Origin: Agapanthus africanus
Lineage: Eukaryota; Streptophyta; Magnoliopsida; Asparagales; Amaryllidaceae
Length of the DNA: 64,000 nt
Assembly: GCA_030015575.1 (NCBI GenBank)
Contig: JASDDO010000006.1
Span: 104,028,045-104,092,044 of the forward strand
Reading direction: 5' to 3'
Part shown: positions 55,994-64,000 of the stretch, piece after piece
Layout: every line of letters starts with the position of its first letter
How positions within the stretch are numbered: the stretch's first letter is position 1
Program-made: the position numbers and the translations under genes
Notes under the pieces: model-generated
Told to the model about the DNA's origin: nothing
What the model saw: the letters and a program-made list of their open reading frames with translations, nothing else
Database searches by the model: none

Positions 55994-58900
55994 CCGAAAT
56001 GAGCAATACCTGTCTTAGAGTATGTATGGATATCTGATGGGACCTAGCTCATAAATGAACTCCAAATCCAAACTTCTTAGACTGTATCGATAACTGAACT
56101 TAATCAGTACCCAGCGCCATGCCTCCCTCAGTATTGCCTTGGACAACCAGTCCAAAATACTTCCCCTCGTCAGAAGCAGAAACTATAACTCTGACAGCCA
56201 CTCTGACATCCATGTCACCTTGGAAACCTGGAGTGATAACCGTCTCCTAAAAAAGGCTGTCGTTATCACATCCCTAGAACACGCACTTTTGTCCTAAAAC
56301 TTGTTCCGATTGTTTCTCCAGGATTGGATTAATATCAACTTATTGCATCTACTGCAAGAACAACATCTTGTGTGGTACTTGACATCTCATGATTGACTCA
56401 ATTGTCTAAGCAAGTGATCTGTCAATCATGCGTATCCTTCTCCCCTTTAGTCTGTAAGACACGTTTAGAGTGGGTGACTCCATTACCTGCAGGTGTACCA
56501 CCGTGTCAGGAGTCGTCCATTCTAAATACTCATAGAATGCTGTCAAGGTACCCGGATTAGGAAACCACCCAAATCTAGATCTAAAACCATAGATCTAGTA
56601 ACCAGAATGTCTTATATAATATCCAAGTACTGTGTGGAGAAACCACTGTGTGACAACCAAAGTATAACCGATCGTAGTATGGGAGTTTCCTTTCCTACTC
56701 TGTGTATGTCATCCAAAACCAGGACATCACACCCTACTACCTTCTTAACAGATCCATCCACTATTCTGATGACGTGAAACCTATGACTGTCACATCAGAA
56801 ATAGATGATCTATCTCCGCTATGTCTGCTTTAGTCTATAAATAGACATAAGCCTGATGTCCACCAATGCTTACGCTGCTCCCACTGACTACGACAACCCT
56901 CTGGCAGAGTCATATAGACGTGCACTTCTAAAGCTAGTTTAGAACGACGCTATACTCATCCTCCTGCCGGGTCTCGCAGCCTGGAACAACAACAATAGCA
57001 AGTGTGGGTAAACAAGAACTTCCCTGTCACCGTCCTTGAGGCTACCGGAGTACCTCTCGGGTGCCTGAAGTTACCCACCTTATCTGCGGAGTGGCCAATG
57101 GAATGTCAAATCAGATTGAATCTTTAGGTTCCTTATCAAATCTTCAGTAATCGTTTGCGGTTCTGGAATCACTTCCAGTTCTACCATACTCCCACTACTG
57201 TTTTTGAAAAAAAAAAATCCATTTTTAATAAAACTGTGGCGAGTCTAGAACAATATTTCTATTGATCTGCCAGATGGTAGAAAGTCAACCCTCGTCATAG
57301 CCTGGGTCAACCCACAAACAGCCATTACAGAAACGTGCCTTGAGTTGTCCAGTGTCTGGTTTTAATCATTAGCCGGACAACTCCCCGTACCTTAACAACG
57401 TTAAGATATGAACTGTTCTACATCCAATATAGAACCAGAGGCACTGATTTAATTTAATCAGATTCAAATCATGCAGCTGTCTCCAGTGCATGTCAACTAA
57501 ATGGAGAGAGGCCGATCAACGTCACTCAACTTAGGAATGTTTCCAATTATGAGTAACCTGAAGGAGAAGCTAGTTCTCTTAATCATTACTATCAACTGAA
57601 CACCATACACAAGTATCTACATCTTCGATCACTTTGAAGAATCCCGATACTTGCTACACATGGTTCTCTACTCAATTCAAATACCTATAACTCCTCAAAA
57701 CTTAGACCCTGTGTTCCTATGAAACACATGTCTAAGAACTAGAGAAGTTAAAAGTAAACAGAATATAGCATGAGGACCAACCCCTCTGTCGTAATGGACA
57801 CTGGACAACATACAATACTATGTATAAGTCCGCTGAGTCTAACAACTCTGTCACTGTGCGTCGTAGGTTGAAAACTGTACTTATGGTTAAGAAGAATTAC
57901 ACCGCTGTTTGATGCTCCTTACCTAATCATCCACTGATATAGGTAAATGTCATCGACATAATATCAAAAGATATATCTCACTCTATGAAAATAGACGTAT
58001 AGATATATCAATTTGAAATTGGTGCACAACAGCGGATATTCAAAACCAAATATTTGCCGACCCGCAAACAGCCCAGATGATCTCCTCAAATATCACCGAT
58101 TACAACGAATCCCGATATAATGAGGATGATCACCCTATTCCCAATGACTTACTCCCACTCATCATCTGTAAAACCATACAGATGTGAGAATCATACCTGG
58201 TAAATACATACCCTGGAGTAAGTATCTAATCGGGAAATCAATTTTCTTTTAACATTACACAGTGAAGCTGAAACATTGAAATGATTCGGTGGGGTATCCT
58301 GGTATTCCTAGTAATGCCTCTACCATTATCCAGATTCACAACTATAACCGTATAATTCTTTGCCACCTCTCCAAATCCCTTTATATGTCTTTAATCATTA
58401 CCTTCGGCACACCCCTTAGGCCAAATGGTTTTCTTCCTTCCCTACCATTCGGCACCAGCCTATGGTTTGGAAGAAGACTATCAAATAAGCATAAAGGGTG
58501 TACTGTCCTAATCCTAGGAGCACTCGCAAAGCGAGAGAAGGTGAAGATAAAAGACAACCGAATAAACCTTATTCCTATTTCTCCCGGACCAGAATCCATC
58601 GCCGAACTGGAACGAGTTCCTTTCGAGTTCGTATATAACCATACGATGGAGTATCCAATAAACTGTGGATCTTCGTAGTGATACGGAGTGTCCTGGAGAA
58701 ATACAAAGGTGATTTAGGATTGGCGAAGAAATACTTGGTTCGGTCGTGAATAGCAGTCGCAATTTACTTTGCCCTCTTATTAATCCCTTGCTTTGTCTTA
58801 ACTTAATACCTTCTGTACACCATCGTTATGCTAATTGGTTTTCTTCATTCCCCACCGTTCGGCACCTGCCTAAGGTTTGGAAGAAGACTATCCAATTTGC

Positions 58901-59210
58901 GTAATAGGTGTACTATCTCCTAAACCAAGGAGTACTCGCAATGAGAGAAGGTGAAAAGAAAAGACAACTGAATAATCCTATTCGTTTTCTCCAGAACCAG
59001 AAACCATCCTCGAAGTCCTTCGAGTTCGTATATAACCATACGATGGTTTTGTCCAATGGAAATGGACGTTCGTAGTAATACGGGGTGTCCTGGAGAAAAG
59101 GGTAAAGGTAGGAGTGGCAATGAGGTTTGCAACTCTGACAATCCAAAAGCCAGTGTTAAGAAGGTTCGGTCAACTTGGTCACTGAGTCATAGTCCAGGGT
59201 CGGGTCAATG
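55994..59210 (-). pseudogene. C6 decayed pol remnant
   Basis: It is collinear with the C7 interior and equally unreadable. Short matches to intact pol survive, such as the SSMVELEVIPEPQTITEDL-type linker near 57120-57200 and the active-site relic near 56690-56745. It carries the duplicated segment at 58360-58575 and 58780-58985. A pyrimidine run ending GGCAG precedes it at about 59215-59235. Confidence 0.75.
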
Positions 59211-59510
59211 GTCGCTGCCAAAGAGAGAGAGAAAAGAAACACTCAGCGTGCACTCTAACCTAGATCAGAATGGTTATCACTTTATCTAATCTGGAAACCT
59301 CCCACTGTACCGTCAAATTCTCCTCCAAACCTGAAAGAAGAATTAGTCGGGATCACCCGAGGAGTAAACCAACTCATCAGTGGGAATCGGGATCTAACTA
59401 TCATCGCATGATAACTTGACGGAATCCACTCAAGTCACCACACTCCAGAAGGTATGCGCATATCTGGCAAGTTTCAGTTCTTTTGAAACTCCCGATGTAG
59501 GTTTTTACCC

Positions 59511-59725
59511 CTAGGACCCAAGTGACCTTGACAATGCCAACAAATCAAAGAGTCCTAGTCAAGTTCTATCCGTCATTATCTTGATTGCGTTAAACCCACC
59601 CGTACAAGTCCTTGACAATGCCAACAAGACCGTACGACTGTCCTAACCAATCCACTTATCCATGTGACAGAAAAGCACTACATAGCTACCGAACACTACG
59701 CCTCGGCAATGCACGACAAACGCAG
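59511..59725 (-). repeat. C6 triple stem-loop array
   Basis: Hairpins lie at 59511-59558 (perfect CTAGGAC/GTCCTAG), 59601-59636 (CGTAC/GTACG) and 59696-59725 (CTACG/CGCAG, with one G-U pair in element sense). The core TTGGC-ATT-GTCAA is intact in two and damaged in the third. Confidence 0.65.
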
Positions 59726-59854
59726 CACGAATACTAAGTAATACTAATCTGAAATGACGGAGGGCTACGACTGGTTTTTGGCGAAAAACCTTTAACGTAA
59801 TGAACTTGATATCGTTGAAGGAACTGGATAACTTTTTAGAAAATATAGTGACGA

Positions 59855-60100
59855 AAACCTTTACTAAAGAGGTCACTCCCGGTGAAGGGATCTCGGCTCT
59901 TTCCCCGTAGAATGAGGTACAGGATATTCCAACTGAATACCACGATGCAAAGCAAAAGTAATCGGCTATAGTGAAGTTAATGCCCTGACGCAAACTTCTG
60001 TCCAAGGGGTCACTCCCGGTGAAGGAATCTCAGCCCTTGCCTCGTCGACAGAGGAGCAGGATATTCCAAATGAATACCACGATGAAAAACAAAAGTGAAC
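59855..60100 (-). repeat. C6 leader twin repeat, period 137 bp
   Basis: Units with landmark GRGGTCACTCCCGGTGAAGG lie at 59869 and 60006. The second is cut a few bases later by R1. Confidence 0.75.
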
Positions 60101-60417
60101 TGTTGAGGTAAAAATTTACACCCCTGTTGACTGAGTCAAAGTCAAGGTCAACCCCCAAGCTAGGTGGGCCCAAGCCCAGGTCAAGCGGGCCCATACCCAA
60201 GTTGAGACCGCGGCCAGCCTCCCCATGCCAACAACAAAATCATGTAATAAATAATTTTTATGTAATTGTTTATGCATGAAAGTAAACAAAATGGGCATAA
60301 AGCCAATATTTTGTAAGCCCATGGCTTATGTGCAAAAATGAAATGGCACATGAGCCATGGGATGGCTAAAATGCCATTTTTGTAAAGCCCAAGGGGCTAT
60401 ATGTAAATATGTAAGCC

Positions 60418-60424
60418 TATAAAA
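60418..60424 (+). promoter_or_regulatory. R1 LTR TATA box
   Basis: CCTATAAAAGGC is a strong TATA context. Transcription would start near 60450, so the CpG-rich repeat would be in the 5' end of the RNA. Confidence 0.75.
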
Positions 60425-60806
60425 GGCAACATGATGAATAAAAAAGTAACACCTTTCATTCTCTCCAAAAAAAAATTTTAGATCTGAGATCTTTTGTGCC
60501 TCCTTCTTCAAGGTTCCAAAACCTTCTTCTTTCTTTTGAATTAAATCAAGAGTTTTACTCTTTCTCTTCAAAAACTAAGTAGTTTTCCACCACAAAACCC
60601 ATAAAGGGAAGCTTAGATCTCCCATCAGATCTCAAAAAGGAGAGATTTTGAGATCTCACATCTCTTGATCTTCAAGATCCAGCAAGCAACAGGAGGAAGA
60701 AGAAGAACCACTTCCATTAAACCCGAAACACATTCAGGAGCCCGACTCCTCTCTGATTTCTCTTTTGAGAAATCTTTTTTCAGGCTAAAAGCCTCTTGTT
60801 CGCTCC

Positions 60807-61480
60807 AGCGCGCAGCGCAAGTGCGCAAAGCGCCCACGTGCCGACACGTGGCGCGCGCGTTTGCGCATCTGCGCGCTTGCGCAAGGGCGCAAAGCGTACG
60901 CATGCCGACACGTGGCGCGCGCGCGCTTGCGCTCCAACGCGCATTGCGCAAAGCGCCCACGTGCCGACACGTGGCGTGCGCGCGCTTGCGCACCAGCGCG
61001 CAACGCGCATTGCGCAAAGCGCCCACGTGGCGCGCGCGCATGCGCACCTGCGCGCAGCGCTCATGCGCAAAGCGCCCACGTGCCGACACGTGGCGCGCGC
61101 GCTTGCGCACCTGCGCGCAGCGCTCATGCGCAAAGCGCCCACGTGCCGACACGTGGCGCGCGCGTTTGCGCATCTGCGCGCTTGCGCAAGGGCGCAAAGC
61201 GTACGCATGCCGACACGTGGCGCGCGCGCGCTTGCGCTCCAACGCGCATTGCGCAAAGCGCCCACGTGCCGACACGTGGCGTGCGCGCGCTTGCGCACCA
61301 GCGCGCAACGCGCATTGCGCAAAGCGCCCACGTGGCGCGCGCGCATGCGCACCTGCGCGCAGCGCTCATGCGCAAAGCGCCCACGTGCCGACACGTGGCG
61401 CGCGCGCTTGCGCACCTGCGCGCAGCGCTCATGCGCAAAGCGCCCACGTGCCGACACGTGGCGCGCTTGCGCCTGAGCGC
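60807..61480. repeat. CpG-rich tandem repeat with paired CACGTG motifs
   Basis: Eleven subunits of about 53-66 bp start with GCGCAAAGCGC or GCGCAAAGCGT (near 60833, 60889, 60947, 61013, 61066, 61128, 61193, 61252, 61318, 61371, 61433). Most contain CCCACGTG-CCGA-CACGTGG, an inverted pair of G-box cores. A second level exists: a block of five subunits is duplicated with a period of 305 bp, apparently without change. Between motifs lie GCGCGCGC, TTGCGC and CTGCGCGCAGCGC runs. Long open frames on both strands here reflect composition, not genes. Confidence 0.9.
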
Positions 61481-61695
61481 ACAGCACCTAAGCGCACAGC
61501 GCTCAAGGCGCTGGCCCCCACGCATCCCTTGGATGCCTTTTTCCCCTCTTTTTATGTACATACATATACATATACATATGTATACAAATTCACACATATA
61601 CATACTCCGCCACATTCTCCCCCTCCAAAAAATTTTTCGGGCCGGGGCGCTGCCCCGAACCCCGCAAGGGGGCTGCTAGCCCCCTTGACCCCCAG

Positions 61696-61715
61696 CCCGC
61701 TATCCGGGTAGCGGG
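61696..61715. other. GC hairpin in R1 LTR
   Basis: CCCGCTA, TCCGGG, TAGCGGG gives a perfect 7-bp stem. Neighbouring GGGGCGCTGCCCC and CCCCCTTG blocks also fold. It could be a pausing or RNA-end signal; function unknown. Confidence 0.5.
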
Positions 61716-61815
61716 ACCCCCGTAAAAACTCAACGTCACTCCCGATATATCCACAATCCCCTTTCAAAACAAAACCCACGCACACTGCACAATGAGTTCG
61801 CATGACCAATTTAAC

Positions 61816-61863
61816 CCGTTAATCGGAGGTTCCCTCGCCCCAAAGGCGAGGGGTAATTAACGG
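61816..61863. other. Long stem-loop near R1 LTR 3' end
   Basis: CCGTTAAT pairs with ATTAACGG, and inside it CCCTCGCC pairs with GGCGAGGG around CCAAA: two perfect 8-bp stems with a small internal loop, about 140 nt before the primer site. A structured U5 element is plausible. Confidence 0.6.
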
Positions 61864-62003
61864 CAGCTTAGTCCGCGGCTGCTGGAGATTCGGACCCCAC
61901 AATCATTAAACCACGGCCTACCCTAGGCACGGGGAATCTGTAGTACGCCTGACAAGCGCGCGCGTATTCCCATCTCAATGGGGTGACGAAAAACACCCTA
62001 CAG

Positions 62004-62022
62004 ATTCTGGCACGCCCGGTGG
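62004..62022 (+). other. R1 primer-binding-site region
   Basis: ATTCTGGCACGCCCGGTGG follows the LTR end after one base. GGCACGCCCGGTGGGACC-type strings follow the LTRs of Tat-type elements as I recall them. I cannot assign the tRNA. Confidence 0.55.
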
Positions 62023-62145
62023 GACCAATCTCTCCTCCCATATTTCGGGTTAAGCGTTCATGCGAACTCAATCAATAAACATACCTGTATTTATACTAAA
62101 AATAATGCTTTTTCATGCAGATTTTCAAGCAATCACCTTCCGACG

Positions 62146-64000
62146 ATGTCTTCGATGATGAACTCAGCTCCCGTCTCCTACACGATGAGGATAGACTCTA
62201 GGACGGTCCTTCCGGCCAGTCTCGAGTGACAATGGGAGGAGCCGCTGCTACCGTTCGGCTCTATTATGTTAATGCCAGTTGGCGCCATCCCAGCTCCTCA
62301 AGCCCCGGTGGCAGACAAACCGGTCTCGAAAGGCAGGAGACCAAATGTGATGATCTCAAGGGCGCCCCAATCCAAACGCAAGTCGGTGTCTGAACGACTT
62401 TCCTTGGCCCCAGCTGGGGGCAAGGCCATCAACACCAACAAAGCAACAACGCGTCCCGAGCAAGCTCCAGCGGCGCCCCTGACAAATGCTCGATCAGGTG
62501 TCTTCTCTAAGCTCCCCGCTGATCAACTGACAATCGCTTCCCGGGTAGCAGATGCCCGCCAAGGCTTCAAAATCAAGAAGCTGAGGGAGAAAAGGCTCAG
62601 ATATAGAGCCAACAAAAGGGCTAGGGCTCCTGCCAGGCTTAACCTCATGAGGTTCGAAGAACAGGGTTACCCCGCCGAAGATGAGGAAATGGCTGGGTAT
62701 GTGGTCCACACTGTCTACACGATAGGCACGCGCAGCAAGAGCAAGGACGGCGCTACCACATCTCAAATCCAATCTGGCTTGAATGTGGTTGCCACTTCCA
62801 AAGAACAGCCGCCTCTGCTGGGTGATGAAAACCCTCTTGATGAGGATGATAGGCGGAAAGACCCTTCGGTCCATGAGGAGTCGGGCTCGGAAAGCGAAGA
62901 AGAGCCGACTTTCCGCCCCAAGACCGCGGAGCAAGAGCTGCTTCAAGAGCTCCGAAAGCAGCTCAGAAACAAAGACAAGGAGATTGCCAAGCTCTACTCA
63001 AAAATTGACGACTTGACAAATGTCGTCCTACAGCTCACGGCCCAACTTGCCTCTCAGCCGCCCAATCAGGCGCAGAGCTCTCATGAACCGGCAAACGGTG
63101 TCCCAAAACAGCCGACACCCGTTCCCTCAAATCTAAAAGTGGGCGGACCGCATGAAAATCAGTCGCATCCTATCTCGGGAAATGTCTTGGCTACCGATGA
63201 CAGTAGCCCGCTAACTTAAGATCAAATTATGGATTTGGTTGCCAGCAAAGTCAAAACACTGGTAGCCGAAGCTGAAGCGCAAAAAGATGTTAACAGTAGC
63301 GGGAGACCATATCCTGCTCAATATGATCTGGTAGAATTTCCTAGCGGCTATGTCATCCCTAAATTCGGAAGATTTGATGGGACAGGAAATGCGAATCAAC
63401 ACATCGCCCACTTCAAAGCCTCATGTGGGAAAACTGGGGGCAATGATGCGCTTCTCCTTCGCCAGTTCGTTAATAGCTTGACCGATGTTGCTTTCGACTG
63501 GTACGCGAGCATACCGGATGGCTCCGTCACAACTTTTGTCCAAATGGAGTCTCTGTTTCGGCAGAGGTTCATGAGCGTCAGCGATAAGATTACTATCGTT
63601 GAGCTCGTAAGGACCAAGCCCAAGAGCGACGAAAGCAACACGGATTTTATAACCCGATGGCGTAATCTCTCCGTCAAATGCGAACCGCCGATAGAGCAGG
63701 ACCAATCTGTCAGTCTCCTTGTTGGAAATCTCAACAACTGGATGGCCCCGTTTCTATGTACAGCGGGTCTCAAAACATTCCAAGAGCTGACCAAAAAGGT
63801 CCAAACATTGGAACGCTCAAAGCCCGAGTCCGCTCAGGATCTTCAGTTCACAAATAGACCGAAACCTTGGAGGTACGACAACCGAAAAGGCGGAAGTTCT
63901 AACATCACCGATTCTCCAAATAAGCAGAGAACGGGCGGAGCAAAAACTGACCAGTCTCGAGGGCCAACTTTGGAGGAAAGAAGAAATAAGGTCTACTCAT
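62146..64000 (+). pseudogene. R1 gag pseudogene, runs off window
   Basis: One frame starts at the ATG at 62146 and is open to the window end apart from TGA at 62227-62229 and TAA at 63217-63219. After the first stop, the next ATG (62266) opens 317 codons: a basic stretch at residues 103-125, an acidic stretch at about 186-215 and a coiled coil at about 219-263. After the second stop comes the gag core, with FGRFDGTGNANQHIAHFKAS at 63364 onward, FDWYASIPDG and FMSVSDKI, then a basic glycine-rich tail where nucleic-acid binding is expected. Gag would form the particle. Apart from the stops it looks well kept, so the element is fairly young. Confidence 0.85.

Larger units (their letters stand above)
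55994..60100 (-). mobile_element. C6: copia element, right part (interior), cut by R1
   Basis: This is the continuation of C6 after the C7 target duplication. In element sense it contains part of the leader (59217-60100) and a decayed pol (55994-59210) closely related to that of C7. R1 starts at 60101, so the PBS-proximal leader and 5' LTR would lie right of the window. Confidence 0.87.
60101..62002 (+). repeat. R1 5' LTR (1.90 kb)
   Basis: It is bounded by TGTTGAGG and CCTACA, with primer-site sequence following. A TATA box at 60418 puts U3 at about 60101-60450 and R-U5 in the rest. R-U5 holds AT-rich sequence to 60800, CpG-rich repeats at 60807-61480, short GC hairpins at 61640-61720 and a long stem-loop at 61816-61863. 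Only one LTR is visible, so the ends rest on TG/CA and the primer site. Confidence 0.8.
60101..64000 (+). mobile_element. R1: Ty3/gypsy element (Tat/Retand-like), 3' part off window
   Basis: This plus-strand element has a 5' LTR (60101-62002), primer-site region and gag running off the window. It starts TGTTGAGG after GTGAAC of the C6 leader. The gag core (FGRFDGTGNANQHIAHFKAS, FDWYASIPDGS, FRQRF) is of the retrotransposon gag family found in plant Tat-type gypsy elements. Pol is not visible. Confidence 0.88.

Noticed and set aside
60807..61480. CRISPR-like regular array
   Set aside because: Subunits vary in length and spacers are themselves repeated GCGC runs. The setting is a plant LTR, and there are no unique spacers or cas genes.
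60625..61711. Several long open frames on both strands (up to 348 codons) over the CpG-rich array
   Set aside because: The repeat lacks TA-rich codons, so many frames are open at once. The products are low-complexity Arg/Ala/Cys/His repeats inside an LTR, overlapping in opposite directions.
62494..62946. 150-codon minus-strand frame in R1 gag
   Set aside because: It is antisense to the gag frame, whose domains and codon pattern are convincing on the plus strand.

Overview
The window is a block of nested LTR retrotransposons from a flowering-plant nuclear genome. I see no host gene, tRNA, rRNA or CRISPR array. The kingdom call rests on the elements: Ty1/copia pol of the Angela/BARE type with initiator-Met-tRNA primer sites, plus Ty3/gypsy pieces of Tekay-like, Athila-like and Tat-like types. 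The species cannot be fixed from the sequence. Element names used here are mine: copia C1-C7, gypsy T1, A1, A1s and R1.

Layout, left to right. C1 (minus; 1-7562) has pol, a long leader and its 5' LTR. It sits in the 3' LTR of C2 (minus; 7563-17295), which has the most intact pol. C2 sits in the leader of C3 (minus; 17296-20501). C3 abuts T1, a Tekay-like LTR and decayed interior (20502-23371). A1, an Athila-like LTR with its primer site, follows (23372-25973). C4 (minus; 25974-36359) is split by A1s, a solo A1-type LTR (29360-31259). C5 (plus; 36360-44079) lies in the 5' LTR of C4. C6 (minus; 44080-46473 and 55994-60100) lies in the RNase H region of C5. C7 (plus; 46474-55992) lies in C6 with both LTRs and a target-site duplication. 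R1 (plus; 60101 to the end) is a Tat-like gypsy element in the leader of C6, with LTR, primer site and a gag carrying two stops. This reads as nests T1>A1>C4>C5>C6>C7 or R1, and T1>C3>C2>C1.

The copia elements share an unusual plan. Pol (protease, integrase, RT, RNase H) is present but no gag is recognisable. In its place is a 2.1-2.9 kb non-coding leader. It carries, from the primer site onward: (1) a GC-rich hairpin 170-195 nt past the primer site; (2) a hairpin with a GGCTC loop that can pair with the primer site; (3) twin repeats of about 140 bp; (4) three stem-loops whose apical loops are the same within an element but differ between elements; (5) a polypyrimidine tract plus AG just before pol. 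Stem changes are often compensatory, which points to conserved RNA structure. The GC-rich palindrome pair also occurs in the unrelated A1-type LTRs.

C6 and C7 appear to share an already decayed pol, so they look like a non-autonomous subfamily moved in trans. The R1 LTR carries about 650 bp of CpG-rich repeats built on paired CACGTG motifs, downstream of a clear TATA box. All comparisons were made by eye from the raw sequence; identities are approximate and element ends may be off by a few bases.
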